Assembly: GCF_001602375.1 (NCBI RefSeq)
Contig: NZ_BCNY01000004.1
Span: 39,416-103,415 of the forward strand
Direction: 5' to 3'
Length of the DNA stretch: 64,000 nt
Source of the DNA: Methanoculleus horonobensis
Lineage (GTDB): Archaea > Halobacteriota > Methanomicrobia > Methanomicrobiales > Methanoculleaceae
Part shown: piece after piece, positions 1 through 8,491 of the stretch
How the letters are laid out: the number at the start of each line of letters is the position of its first letter
How positions within the stretch are numbered: the stretch's first letter is position 1
The notes under the pieces: generated by a model
The model's database searches: none
What the model was told of the DNA's origin: nothing
The model's input: the letters and a program-made list of their open reading frames with translations, nothing else
Made by a program: the position numbers and the translations under genes

Positions 1-1215
1 GATGAGATCGAGTCCCGGCACCGGATGACGGTCGCCCAGATCATCGCGGCCAACCGGCACAACTTCGCCCACAAGATCGCCGACCTCACCCTGAAAGAGG
101 AGGCCGAACTCCCCCAGACCGATCCGGACAGCATCCTGACGCGGCTCATCCCCGGGATGCCGATCCTTCTTTCCATCCTCATCGGGATGCTCCTCTTTGT
201 CTTTATAGCGGGATCGTTCCTCGAAGGAATAATCGTGGAGTTCTTCGAGATCTACGCGATGCAGCCGTTCATCGAGCTCGGGCTGCCGCCGCTCGCCGAA
301 GAACTGGGGGTATCCATCCTGCTCGCGCTCCAGGCGGGTCTCGGGATAGCGTTCCCGTACGTCTTCCTCTTCTACATCATCATCTCCGTCCTCGAGGACT
401 CCGGGTACATGACCCGGGCGGCATTCCTCGCCGACAACGCGATGCACCGGGTCGGGATGCACGGCGGGGCGGTCATCCCCCTCACCCTGGCGTTCGGGTG
501 CAACGTCCCGGCCATCATGAGCATCCGGCTCCTCCGCTCCCGGCGCGAGCGGATCATCGCCTCGTTCCTGGTCACGATGGTTCCCTGCTCCGCCCGGACG
601 GTCATCATCGCCGGGATCGTGGCCAGTTTCGTCGGCATCGCGGCGGCGTTCAGTGTATACGCCATCATCGTCGTGCTGATCCTCGCGACCGGGCTCGTCC
701 TCTCCCGCGTGACGCCCGGCGAGCGGTTCGGGATGATCATGGAGATGGTTCCGCTCCGCTGGCCGGACCCGAAACTGGTGATGAAGAAGTCCTGGTCGCG
801 TCTCTCGGAGTTCCTCTTCATCGCGATGCCCCTGCTCCTCGTGGGAAGCGTCGTCCTCGGGCTCCTGGAATTCTTCGGCGTCATGACAATCTTTGAGGGG
901 CTCATCGAGCCGTACACCATGGCCCTCCTCGGCCTTCCCGGCTACTCGGCAACGGCGCTCATCTTCGGGATCCTCCGAAAAGAGATGGCGTTCGAGACCC
1001 TTGCCATCCTCGCGGGCACCGCCGACCTCGGGGCGGTGCTCTCGTCGCTGCAGCTCTACATATTCGCGGTCGTGACCGTCCTCTTCGTCCCCTGCCTCGC
1101 GACGATAACCGTTCTCCTGCGCGAGGTCGGCTCCAGGATCACGCTCGGGATCACGGTCTACACGGTCGCCCTCGGGCTCCTGATCGGAGGTCTTATCCAC
1201 TATCTCCTGGCATAA
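1..1215 (+). CDS. feoB: Ferrous iron transport protein B, C-terminal part (cut by window edge)
   Basis: The reading frame is open from base 1, so the start and the N-terminal GTPase domain lie outside the window; 404 residues are visible. FeoB imports Fe(II) across the cytoplasmic membrane. What is seen is the membrane part: hydrophobic helices, a Gate-type segment with VLEDSGYMTRAAFLAD, then GGAVIPLTLAFGCNVPA and, after a second set of helices, FGILRKEMAFETLA. These are the conserved Gate/core landmarks of FeoB. The stop is at 1213-1215. An in-frame ATG at 25 is internal and not the true start. The next gene starts 13 bp downstream on the same strand. Confidence 0.95.
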   Translation, partial: DEIESRHRMTVAQIIAANRHNFAHKIADLTLKEEAELPQTDPDSILTRLIPGMPILLSILIGMLLFVFIAGSFLEGIIVEFFEIYAMQPFIELGLPPLAEELGVSILLALQAGLGIAFPYVFLFYIIISVLEDSGYMTRAAFLADNAMHRVGMHGGAVIPLTLAFGCNVPAIMSIRLLRSRRERIIASFLVTMVPCSARTVIIAGIVASFVGIAAAFSVYAIIVVLILATGLVLSRVTPGERFGMIMEMVPLRWPDPKLVMKKSWSRLSEFLFIAMPLLLVGSVVLGLLEFFGVMTIFEGLIEPYTMALLGLPGYSATALIFGILRKEMAFETLAILAGTADLGAVLSSLQLYIFAVVTVLFVPCLATITVLLREVGSRITLGITVYTVALGLLIGGLIHYLLA

Positions 1216-1228
1216 CTGGTATTACAAG

Positions 1229-1948
1229 ATGTACACCTACGAAACCGGCATTCCGATGATCGACAGGGAGTACGGGGGCCTGCGGGCCGCATCAAATGTT
1301 CTCCTTCTGGCGCCTCCTCTCTCCTACGCGGAGCTCCTGGCATATCGGATAGCCTCTCCCCGGTCGGGGGAATGGGCTGTCGGCATCTCGACCGACGAGC
1401 GTGCTTCCGACGCCGTCGATGCGTTCCGCAGGTTTGGGGCCGGCAGGGGGCGGGTCGGGATCATCGACGCGGTCACGAAGAGTTCGGTGCCCACCCTGCG
1501 GGACACGGCGAGGGCTAAGTTTGTCACGAGCCCTCTCGACCTGACCAGCATGGGGATCAAGTTCTCCCGGATGGTGGAGGATATGTGGAAGGAAGGAGTG
1601 ATGGCCGATCCTCCGGGCCCGATGCCTCCGCCGATCCGGCTCTGCCTCCACTCGGTCTCGACGCTTCTTATGTACGCACAGCTGGAGGTGACGTACCGGT
1701 TTCTCCATGTGATCACCAACAGGGTGAAGAAACTGGAGGGGATCGGGATCTACATCCTCAACAGCGAGTCGTTCGACGAGCGAACCGTCGCCACGATCAA
1801 ACAGTTGATGAGTACGGTCATCGAGGTGCGGGCTGAAGACGGGGGAGGGACGGTGCCGCGGGAGTTCCGCATCCTCGGCGTCCATGGCAGGACGACCCCC
1901 TGGATCCGTTACTTCTACGATGATGGAACGCTGACATTTGATGAATGA
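1229..1948 (+). CDS. RecA/KaiC-fold protein with degenerate ATP site
   Basis: 239 residues. The layout follows archaeal KaiC/RadA-like proteins (an opening [12 protein letters not shown], a strand-loop, then a long alpha/beta core). The place where the Walker A loop belongs reads [12 protein letters not shown] and has no GxxGxGKT, so ATP binding of the usual kind is unlikely. Later strands such as [14 protein letters not shown] and [11 protein letters not shown] fit the Walker B and following strands of the fold. It begins 13 bp after feoB and its stop overlaps the frame leading into dphB. Function is unknown; archaeal relatives are annotated as RecA-superfamily ATPases or HTR-like proteins. 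The fold assignment is inferred from the residue pattern only. Confidence 0.7.
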   Translation: MYTYETGIPMIDREYGGLRAASNVLLLAPPLSYAELLAYRIASPRSGEWAVGISTDERASDAVDAFRRFGAGRGRVGIIDAVTKSSVPTLRDTARAKFVTSPLDLTSMGIKFSRMVEDMWKEGVMADPPGPMPPPIRLCLHSVSTLLMYAQLEVTYRFLHVITNRVKKLEGIGIYILNSESFDERTVATIKQLMSTVIEVRAEDGGGTVPREFRILGVHGRTTPWIRYFYDDGTLTFDE

Positions 1949-2012
1949 TGACGGAACCCGTGCAGTTGTATCCCGGCTGCGTTCTGCCCCCCGTCCCGGG
2001 AGTGAGGTACCG

Positions 2013-2765
2013 ATGCTGACGTTCGTGGGTCTCGGGCTCTACGACCTCGAGGATATATCGGTCAAAGGCCTTCTCTACGTTAGAGACGCCGATGCTGTCT
2101 TTTTAGAGGCGTATACCTCGCGGTTGATGGGAACGGACGTCGCTGCGATGGAAGCGTTCTTTGGGAAGAAGATCCGGGTCCTCGGCCGGGAGGACGTCGA
2201 GCAGCACCCCCGCGAGATCCTTGATTGTGCCGCTGCCGGCCGGGTGGCGTTCCTGACCGGAGGAGACCCCATGGTCTCGACGACGCATGCCGACCTCCGG
2301 TTGCGGGCGGCCGCCGCCGGGATCGAGACCTCCATCATCCACGCCTCCTCCATATCGAGCGCGGTCTCGGGCCTCTCGGGCCTGCAGAACTACCGGTTCG
2401 GAAAGTCCTGTTCGGTGCCGTTCCCCGCGAAGGGCTGGTTCCCGACGGCTCCAATCGAGACGGTCGCGGCGAATCTCGCGCTCAACCTTCATACGCTCGT
2501 CTACCTCGATATCCAGAACGATCGCTACATGCGCGTCCCGGAGGCGATCGCCGTTCTCGAGGAGATGGCGGAGAAGCGCGGCATCGAACCGCCCGCGCTC
2601 TACGTGGGGATCGCCCGGGCGGGGTCGGAGCGGCCGGTGGTTGCCGCCGGAACCGGCGCGAAGCTCAAGGAGACGGACTTCGGCCCTCCGCTCCATATCC
2701 TCGCCGTGCCGGCGGAGCTCCACCCGATGGAGCGCGAGTACCTGGAGACGTTCGCCGGCCTATGA
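2013..2765 (+). CDS. dphB: Diphthine synthase
   Basis: 250 residues. DphB is the SAM-dependent methyltransferase that builds diphthine on the modified histidine of translation factor EF-2. The start at 2013 is chosen because [11 protein letters not shown] is the conserved N-terminus of the family and GTGAGGT sits just upstream; an upstream in-frame ATG at 1938 would add 25 residues of non-family sequence. The tetrapyrrole-methylase fold is shown by [23 protein letters not shown] (SAM-binding GGDP) and [20 protein letters not shown]. Its stop overlaps the start of the next gene by 4 bp (ATGA), implying translational coupling. Confidence 0.95.
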   Translation: MLTFVGLGLYDLEDISVKGLLYVRDADAVFLEAYTSRLMGTDVAAMEAFFGKKIRVLGREDVEQHPREILDCAAAGRVAFLTGGDPMVSTTHADLRLRAAAAGIETSIIHASSISSAVSGLSGLQNYRFGKSCSVPFPAKGWFPTAPIETVAANLALNLHTLVYLDIQNDRYMRVPEAIAVLEEMAEKRGIEPPALYVGIARAGSERPVVAAGTGAKLKETDFGPPLHILAVPAELHPMEREYLETFAGL

Positions 2766-3331
2766 TCCTCGATGACTACGGCGCTCTCTACGGAGAGGCC
2801 CTTTCCCTGGCCGGGATTGCCGTCCCGGAGGAGACCCTCCTCTACCGGGCGGCCGGGGAGGTGCTCGAGATGGCTATCGCCTATCACGGCGACGGGTTTG
2901 CCTTTCTCCACTCGGGCGACCGGGTGAACGCCCTCGCCGCGTTTGCCTACGGGCTCGGCTGGCTCGACGCAGGTTCATACCTCGGGCTGCTCGAGCCTTC
3001 CAGTACCCACCCCCCACAGACGGTGGACGCGTGCATACCGGAATCGCAGGATTACCATCTCGAGGAGAAGACGCACCGCTACCGGCGGATGCTCGATGCG
3101 GCCCTCGCGGCGGTTGAAGCGGCGGCGGACGAGGCGAGCCCGCTTCATGCAGGAGCCGGGGAGTTCTATTCGGCGGCACGCACCTGGTATGCGGAAGGTG
3201 CGGAATACCTCGATGCGGGGGACCGTGTCGCCGCCCTCGCCCGGTTCAGTTACGGCTATGCCTGGCTCGATGCCGGCATCCGCGCGGGGCTGTTTCGGAT
3301 AACCGGGGACCGGGGCCTCTTCACCGTCTAG
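2762..3331 (+). CDS. DUF357 family protein with two internal repeats
   Basis: 189 residues starting at the ATG that overlaps the dphB stop. The protein holds two copies of a helical unit: residues ~40-78 with [24 protein letters not shown] and residues ~143-180 with [24 protein letters not shown] (motifs shown in part). The GDRV-AL-F-YG-WLDAG pattern is typical of archaeal DUF357 proteins. Biochemical role is unknown. The overlap with dphB points to shared expression. Longer open frames starting near 2225 run out of frame through dphB and are not the gene. Confidence 0.8.
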   Translation: MILDDYGALYGEALSLAGIAVPEETLLYRAAGEVLEMAIAYHGDGFAFLHSGDRVNALAAFAYGLGWLDAGSYLGLLEPSSTHPPQTVDACIPESQDYHLEEKTHRYRRMLDAALAAVEAAADEASPLHAGAGEFYSAARTWYAEGAEYLDAGDRVAALARFSYGYAWLDAGIRAGLFRITGDRGLFTV

Positions 3332-3360
3332 GATCCGGGTTTCCCGCGGATCCCCGGTTC

Positions 3361-3420
3361 TATCGATTTTTCGATAAAACCATCGTTAAATAGTAGCCGC
3401 ACGATATTTTATTAATAAAA
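3361..3420 (+). promoter_or_regulatory. Palindrome and TATA-like region upstream of the UPF0104 gene
   Basis: The stretch after the DUF357 stop has an inverted repeat TATCGA-ttt-TCGATA at about 3361-3376, which could be a terminator stem or an operator. It is followed by an AT-rich TATA-like box TATTTTATTAAT at 3405-3416. If used, this box would give a leader of about 85 nt before the ATG at 3525. Confidence 0.4.
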
Positions 3421-3524
3421 ATTCGGGTGTTTCGCCCCCGTGTTGCCCGCGTCCGCAAACGGCTGCAGCAACAGGGGTGAGGTGGACTGTCTGCGTGCCG
3501 TCCCCGTGCCCGGGAGCGTAGAGG

Positions 3525-4565
3525 ATGAAGAGGTCTCAGTGGAAGTGGCTGCTCGTCTCGCTCAGTTTTAGCGCTCTTGTCATGGCGGGCGTTCTGTACT
3601 TCACCGTCGACGAGTCGACGATCGGACACCTCAGCCGGATAAACCCGGTCTACCTGATCCTTGCCGTCCTCCTTCACATCGTCTCGCTCGTCTTCTGGGC
3701 GCTCCGCATCAAGTTGATGTCGGCGTCGCTCGGCTACCGGGTACACCTCACGCACTGCCTGAACCTGGTGCTGGCGAACATGCTCGTTGCGGCGGTGACC
3801 CCCTCCCAGGCGGGCGGGGAACCGGTCAGGGTTCACGAACTCTACAGGGCAGGCGTTCCGGTCGGAGACGCCACCGCCGTCGTCATCATGGAGCGGATCC
3901 TGGATGGGATCGTTCTCGGGGCACTCGGGGCCTTCGCCATGCTCTTCCTCGGCAGTTACTGGAGCAGCCTCGCCTCGGGGTTCAGCGGGTTGAGCGCCAT
4001 GATGTACGCCGCCTGGATCTTCGTCACCTTCTTCGTGCTGGTCTTCGTCTACTCCGTCAAGAACCCGGACTACCTCAAGAGAGCGCTCAAAGGGATCTCG
4101 CGGTGGGTCGACCGCCGCTGGCACTTAAAGCGGCTCGAGAACCTGCTGGAGACGATCGACCGCGAGGTGGACAACTTCAACCGGGGGCTCGTCAAGTTCG
4201 TGAACCACGGCAAGAGCGGCCTCGTGTGGGGGATGCTCTTCACCCTGCTCTTCTGGATCTCGGAGTTCGTCATCGCGTCGCTGCTTCTCATAGGTCTCGG
4301 GCAGCCCGCGTATCTCATCGAGTCGTTCGTCGTCCAGCTCGTCATCGCCATCATCATGATGATCCCGCTCACCCCCGGCGGCTCGGGCGTTGCGGAGATC
4401 GGCGCCACGTCGCTCTACAGCCTCTTCGTCCCGTCGGCGATCGTGGGCGTCTTCGTCCTCCTCTGGCGGTTGATCTTCTACTACCTGAACATCCTCCTCG
4501 GTCTCCTTTCGAGTCTCGTCATTGTCCGGCGCGAGTTTCTCGCCCGCGCCAAAAAACAGCGGTGA
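3525..4565 (+). CDS. UPF0104 / lysylphosphatidylglycerol synthase transmembrane-type protein
   Basis: 346 residues, an integral membrane protein with about eight hydrophobic segments. The pattern WALRIKLMSASLGY, VAAVTPSQAGGEPVRVHEL and MIPLTPGGSGVAEIGA is the signature of the UPF0104 / LPG-synthase membrane domain (YbhN-like, also called flippase-like). In bacteria this domain moves or flips lipids; the archaeal substrate is unknown. No C-terminal aminoacyl-transfer domain is present, so it is not a full MprF. It stands as a single gene between a TATA-bearing upstream region and the DUF151 gene. Confidence 0.88.
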   Translation: MKRSQWKWLLVSLSFSALVMAGVLYFTVDESTIGHLSRINPVYLILAVLLHIVSLVFWALRIKLMSASLGYRVHLTHCLNLVLANMLVAAVTPSQAGGEPVRVHELYRAGVPVGDATAVVIMERILDGIVLGALGAFAMLFLGSYWSSLASGFSGLSAMMYAAWIFVTFFVLVFVYSVKNPDYLKRALKGISRWVDRRWHLKRLENLLETIDREVDNFNRGLVKFVNHGKSGLVWGMLFTLLFWISEFVIASLLLIGLGQPAYLIESFVVQLVIAIIMMIPLTPGGSGVAEIGATSLYSLFVPSAIVGVFVLLWRLIFYYLNILLGLLSSLVIVRREFLARAKKQR

Positions 4566-4611
4566 TTGATCCCAAGGTTTAAACACCAGAAGGCTGATGT
4601 CAGGTGATCAC

Positions 4612-5058
4612 ATGACGGCTCAAAGTTGCAGGGTGCAGGGTGTGTTCATGTCGGTGAGCGAGATGGGAGCAGCGCCGACCGTTGTCCTGGATGCCGGGAG
4701 CGACAGCACGATACCCATCTACGTCGGACTCTGGGAAGCAATCTCGATCAGCAACGCGCTCAACAGCGAGATGCTCCCCCGCCCCATCACCCACGATCTC
4801 ATCGTCGAGATGTTTCGGAACTTTGAGATCGCTCTCGATTCCCTGCACATCGATTCCCTGGAGGAGGGGGTCTTCTACGCGAAACTCCATCTCCGGCAGG
4901 GATCGCGAACGGAGATCATGGACTGCCGGCCGAGCGACGGGATAGCCATCGCTCTGCGCTACCGGGCGCCGATCATGATCGAGGATACGGTCGTGGAGAC
5001 GGCGGCGGTAAAGAAGGATGATCTCCCGAGGATGGTCGACCTGAAGGAGTACCTCTGA
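4612..5058 (+). CDS. DUF151 / bifunctional nuclease family protein
   Basis: 148 residues. The start at 4612 is favoured over the ATG at 4597 because AGGTGATC, near-perfect complement to the 16S 3' end, lies just before it. The sequence has the DUF151 core: IPIYVGLWEAISI, PRPITHDLIVEMF, VFYAKLHL and DCRPSDGIAIALR. A Bacteroidetes/plant member was described as a bifunctional DNase/RNase, but for archaeal members the activity is untested, so nuclease function is by family only. hisE and nusA follow on the opposite strand, converging with no gap. Confidence 0.88.
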   Translation: MTAQSCRVQGVFMSVSEMGAAPTVVLDAGSDSTIPIYVGLWEAISISNALNSEMLPRPITHDLIVEMFRNFEIALDSLHIDSLEEGVFYAKLHLRQGSRTEIMDCRPSDGIAIALRYRAPIMIEDTVVETAAVKKDDLPRMVDLKEYL

Positions 5059-5358
5059 TTACTTCCGGCGAGATGCGAGTTCGTCGAGCACGTCACCGAC
5101 ATCGGTGCCGGATGCCCTGAGCGCCACCAGCAGGTGGAAGAGGAGATCGGCCGCTTCGGAGACCGTCCTTTCCGGAACCTGGTTCTTGGCGGCAAGGATG
5201 AACTCGACCGCCTCTTCGCCGACCTTTTCGAGGGACTTGTCGACTCCTTTCCGGTGAGTCAGGACGGAACTGACATAACTCTCGGCGGACGGGTGCTCTG
5301 CCCGGTCCTGGATGACCTGCCAGACTTCTTCGAGGATGGTCCAATCACGCATGGGCAT
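5059..5358 (-). CDS. hisE: Phosphoribosyl-ATP pyrophosphatase
   Basis: 99 residues. HisE hydrolyses phosphoribosyl-ATP to phosphoribosyl-AMP, the second step of histidine synthesis. It is recognised by PSAESYVSSVLTHRKGVDKS, KVGEEAVEFILAAKN and EAADLLFHLLVAL, the EExxE-type metal sites of the MazG-like all-alpha fold. No other his genes are nearby. The start overlaps the end of nusA; AGGAG sits before ATG codons at 5358 and 5352, either of which is possible. Confidence 0.94.
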   Translation of the reverse strand: MPMRDWTILEEVWQVIQDRAEHPSAESYVSSVLTHRKGVDKSLEKVGEEAVEFILAAKNQVPERTVSEAADLLFHLLVALRASGTDVGDVLDELASRRK

Positions 5359-5785
5359 CAACTCCTGTCAGCACCTCGCCGAGTTCGGTATCGAAGTACC
5401 GGGCAAGGAGGAGCCGTGCCTTCTCGATGGTGCATCCGCCTTTCCCTATGGCGATGCCGAGGTCGCTTGAGCTGATGTATACTGCGAGTTTCTCGTCGTC
5501 TCCTTTCGCGACGCCGACGACGTCGGCAGGCTTGAAGACGTTCTTCGCGAATTGCTCGATCTGGGGGGAATATTCGACCATCTCGATGCGTTTTCCGAGA
5601 ACCCTCTGCATCTTGCGGATATTGCTCCCCTTCCGGCCGATGGCGAGACCCATGTCTCCTTCTTTTATGAGGTATACTATGCGGTCGAAGCGCTCGTCGA
5701 TGATGCAGTCCAGCGCGGTCGCCCGGGTAAGAATTCTCAACTCTTCGATATATCTTCGTTCTTTAAAGCATATTGTTCGTATCAT
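5345..5785 (-). CDS. nusA: NusA-like KH-domain transcription factor
   Basis: 146 residues, the usual length of archaeal NusA, which keeps only the two KH RNA-binding domains of the bacterial factor. KH motifs are IKEGDMGLAIGRKGSNIRKM (first, GRKG loop) and SSDLGIAIGKGGCTIEKA (second, GKGG loop). The start at MIRTICFKERRYIEE (5785) is chosen over an upstream ATG at 5953 that would run into repeat-rich DNA. A TATA-like element GATATATATC on this strand lies at about 5838-5848. hisE overlaps its end. Confidence 0.93.
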   Translation of the reverse strand: MIRTICFKERRYIEELRILTRATALDCIIDERFDRIVYLIKEGDMGLAIGRKGSNIRKMQRVLGKRIEMVEYSPQIEQFAKNVFKPADVVGVAKGDDEKLAVYISSSDLGIAIGKGGCTIEKARLLLARYFDTELGEVLTGVDAHA

Positions 5786-5980
5786 TGAAGCAGTCCCCGA
5801 TGGGAATGATGCGGTATGATATAGTCGCTCACGGGATATATATCTGAGTACCCCGGGCGTCGGGGGGAAGGAGTGCGAAGCGCAGGTGGGGTGAGGGCTA
5901 CAAAGAAGAGCCTTACGCAATGGAGACAGGGGAGGGGGTGAACCCCCTCGCACCTATCGGTGCTCAAGCTCGCTTCGCTC

Positions 5981-6311
5981 GCACTTCCCACCTGACGGTG
6001 GTCAAGCTCCGGTTCTACAAACCGTCGCACTCCCCACCTGACGGTGGTCAAGCTCCGGTTCTACAAACCGTCGCACTCCCCACCTGACGGTGGTCAAGCT
6101 CCGGTTCTACAAACCGTCGCACTCCCCACCTGACGGTGGTCAAGCTCCGGTTCTACAAACCGTCGCACTCCCCACCTGACGGTGGTCAAGCTCCGGTTCT
6201 ACAAACCGTCGCACTCCCCACCTGACGGTGGTCAAGCTCCGGTTCTACAAACCGTCGCACTCCCCACCTGACGGTGGTCAAGCTCCGGTTCTACAAACCG
6301 TCGCACTCCCC
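5981..6311. repeat. 46-bp tandem repeat array, seven units plus a partial
   Basis: Units begin at 5981, 6027, 6073, 6119, 6165, 6211 and 6257, with a 9-base partial unit at 6303. Copies are identical apart from a base change near the start of the first. Each unit contains two inverted repeats: CCACC-tgac-GGTGG and CGGTT-ctaca-AACCG, so transcripts from either strand could fold into paired hairpins. There are no spacers between units, so this is not a CRISPR array. Confidence 0.95.
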
Positions 6312-6323
6312 GTCGGCCCCGCC

Positions 6324-6352
6324 CCCAATGGCGATATCCCCACAGTCCACTG
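6324..6352. repeat. Dispersed intergenic repeat, copy A
   Basis: The stretch with atggcgatatccccacagtc matches, in inverted orientation and with few mismatches, the segment at 59013-59049 (gaccgtgggaatatcgccat). Both copies lie in gene-free DNA beside G-rich tracts, so this looks like a dispersed non-coding repeat family. Confidence 0.6.
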
Positions 6353-6633
6353 CTTGGGAAGATGCTGGAGACGGATGGAGTCCCGGGAGAAAAACCGTGC
6401 ACGGCTTCCCACCGGCTATCGTCATGCACTGCCCCCGCCCCTCGTGGGCGGGTGAGGAGGCCGAAGGCCGGGCGGGGTGGGGGTTACAAGTGCCCGTGTA
6501 CAAGGTGGAGACAGGGGTGGGGGCTACAGGGAGAAAGCGATAGGTTCTGCCGACAGGGAAAGCGAGCCGGATCCATCCTCCGAACCCCGTATCCTCCGGA
6601 CGGCGGCCCGCACCCGGGGCGCGAAAAATCCCA

Positions 6634-7674
6634 CTAGCACTTCTGCAGGATGATCTTGATCGTCGCTCCTTCCTCCGGTTTTCCGGGAACCCGATCGGCC
6701 GCCCAGACGCGTCCGCCGTACCGGTTCACGAGGGTCTTGACGATATGAAGCCCGAGACCCCTGCCCCCGGAGGGGGTTTTGCTGCCCTCCCGGCTGAAGC
6801 GGTCGAAGATGTTCGGCTTTAAGTGATCCGGTATGCCGATGCCGGTGTCGGCGACGGAGAGCACCACGGTGTCGCCGGTCTCCATGACGGATATCTCGAT
6901 CCTGACCTTCATGCCGCCGAACTTGATGCTGTTGCTGATCAGGTTGGAGATGGTGTGCTCAAGAAGGGGATTTGCCCAGACCATGCAGGTTCCGCCTTCA
7001 TACCTGATATCGATGCCCGCGTACCGCTGCATCTGGTCGCGGACGGCGGCGGAGAGGTCGACCGGTTCCAGGCGGATGCTGTGCTTGTTGAGCGTGGTCA
7101 GCAGTTCGACGTTCTTGATGACGTTGATCCCCTGCTCGATCGTGATCTTGACCCTCTGGGCGAGTTCCGCCTCTTCGTCGGAGAGCCGGTCGCGGAGCAT
7201 CTCGATGATCGTTGCCGCAACCATGCTGGTGTTGTAGATGTCGGTGCCGAGCAGGTCGAGGTAGAGGCTGGAGAGCCGGCTGGCCTGTTCGCAGGCGATC
7301 TCCCGGGTGATCTCCCGGCCTACCCCGGTCGCGGCCACGATCCTCCCGGAAGCGTTATGCAGGGGGTGGATGGCGATCTGGAACGACCGCTCCTCACCGC
7401 GCCACGCGAATGTCCGGGTTTCCGATACGGCCTCCGCCGTCTCGATGACCCGGAACGCCGCTCCGGTCAGAAAGTCAGCCTCCTCCGGCGGAAACAGCAC
7501 ATGGGGTGTTCTGCCCACGACCCCTTCCGGGTTTACGCCCTGGTTCCAGCCGCCGGTCCAGAAGAACTGGGTGAAGATGCCGTCCCTGTTGAGCGTGAAG
7601 ATCATGTCGGGCAGGGTGCTTGCCAGGATCTGCACCTGCTCCTCCGGCACTCCGCGGGACTCTTCGGCCACCAT
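6634..7674 (-). CDS. PAS sensor protein with HATPase domain, H-box histidine missing
   Basis: 346 residues. A PAS domain covers about residues 12-125 (ILASTLPDMIFTLNRDG). The HATPase_c domain is at about 230-345, with N-box LLEHTISNLISNSIKFG, G1 DTGIGIPDHL and G2 SGGRGLGLHIV. Between them the helix that normally carries the phosphorylated histidine reads LDLLGTDIYNTSMV (residues 139-152): Thr144 stands where HD-I-N kinases have His. The gene starts 3 bp after the stop of the upstream PAS gene, so the two are probably co-transcribed. It may signal without autophosphorylation or use another residue; this is inference. Confidence 0.85.
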   Translation of the reverse strand: MVAEESRGVPEEQVQILASTLPDMIFTLNRDGIFTQFFWTGGWNQGVNPEGVVGRTPHVLFPPEEADFLTGAAFRVIETAEAVSETRTFAWRGEERSFQIAIHPLHNASGRIVAATGVGREITREIACEQASRLSSLYLDLLGTDIYNTSMVAATIIEMLRDRLSDEEAELAQRVKITIEQGINVIKNVELLTTLNKHSIRLEPVDLSAAVRDQMQRYAGIDIRYEGGTCMVWANPLLEHTISNLISNSIKFGGMKVRIEISVMETGDTVVLSVADTGIGIPDHLKPNIFDRFSREGSKTPSGGRGLGLHIVKTLVNRYGGRVWAADRVPGKPEEGATIKIILQKC

Positions 7675-7677
7675 CTC

Positions 7678-8229
7678 CTATGGAGCGTCGCGGATGGTCT
7701 CGACCGCACCGATCTGTCGGCCGCCGGTATCGTAGAGGGGGGCGGCCATGCAGACGACCGCTCTCCCGGATCTCGTGGGGATGCGCGACTCGGCGAGCAA
7801 CTCTTCGCCTTCGTGGTGCAGCAGGTGGTAATGGCCGCTCCCGGCTTCACTGTGAGTCAGGATACAGTTTGCCAGTGTGGGGCACGCCTCCCCGAACAGC
7901 GCTTTTCCATGGACGTACTCACCTTTTCCAACGATCTCTTCCGCCGGAACGCCGGTGTACCGCTCCATGCTGTTGTTCCAGATGATCACCCGCCCCTCGC
8001 AGTCGAGGACGAGCGCCGGCTGCTGGAGGTGGTTGAAGATACTCATGGGTATCTGGCTGCGATTCATGGACTCCCTGACTCTTTGCTGCTCTGTCTTCAA
8101 ACGCATCACCCGGGAACTGTTCTCGTCCCGCAATGCCGCGAGAAGGGCCTCTCGCCTGGATCTCCGGGCGAGTCCTCCGTGCCGGCCGATACGGTGCCCC
8201 ATGCATATTATCGTTTGGGGCGAACGCAC
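7678..8229 (-). CDS. Single PAS-domain protein
   Basis: 183 residues. One PAS domain is visible from about residue 62 (MSIFNHLQQPALVLDCEGRV) to the end, with NNSMERYTGVPAEEIVGKG and VCMAAPLYDTGGRQIGAVET. A Cys pair (EACPTLANC) lies in the middle of the domain. The first ~60 residues are basic and low in pattern, so a downstream start is possible. It ends 3 bp before the PAS/HATPase gene, suggesting that the two work as a split sensor. Confidence 0.72.
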   Translation of the reverse strand: MRSPQTIICMGHRIGRHGGLARRSRREALLAALRDENSSRVMRLKTEQQRVRESMNRSQIPMSIFNHLQQPALVLDCEGRVIIWNNSMERYTGVPAEEIVGKGEYVHGKALFGEACPTLANCILTHSEAGSGHYHLLHHEGEELLAESRIPTRSGRAVVCMAAPLYDTGGRQIGAVETIRDAP

Positions 8230-8491
8230 AGGAGAAATGTCTGGAGCAGCCGGTTAAAAGAGTGTTCATTTATCTTCTGCAAAATATACTTTCGAATGGA
8301 TTTATTATATATATCTTCCCAGTTCGTTCCCATTTAGACCGGGCTGATTTCCCACAACTACTCCCTATTGCGTGAGTGACTCCACAAATGCCCGTATTGA
8401 TCCGTCTTTTGCGATCCGGTGCCGGGACGCGACTCCGGCGGATCGCGTCTATAACGTAGATTAATATTTGAGTATTTGCAGATCATAGTTG
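8230..8491. promoter_or_regulatory. Divergent promoter region
   Basis: AT-rich stretch between two divergent genes. On the minus strand a TATA-like run (tattatatatat, about 8303-8315) precedes the PAS gene. On the plus strand TTAATATTTGAG at about 8461-8472 lies some 25-30 bases before the ATG at 8492, giving a very short leader for the DUF432 gene. Confidence 0.5.

Larger units (their letters stand above)
5786..6633. other. Gene-free repeat region
   Basis: About 850 bp without a credible gene; short open frames change protein at each repeat because the repeat length is not a multiple of three. It contains the nusA promoter side, the 46-bp tandem repeats, a strong GC hairpin (CCCGCCC then GGGCGGG near 6434-6453), and short segments resembling sequence at 59.0 kb. 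The phrase tggagacaggg recurs at about 5922 and 6511. Confidence 0.7.

Noticed and set aside
5981..6311. CRISPR array
   Set aside because: Units are joined directly with no spacers and the whole 46-bp unit is repeated, so it is a plain tandem repeat; no cas genes are near.
6823..8337. 504-residue plus-strand open frame
   Set aside because: Antisense to the two PAS signalling genes; no domain, and it crosses both genes.
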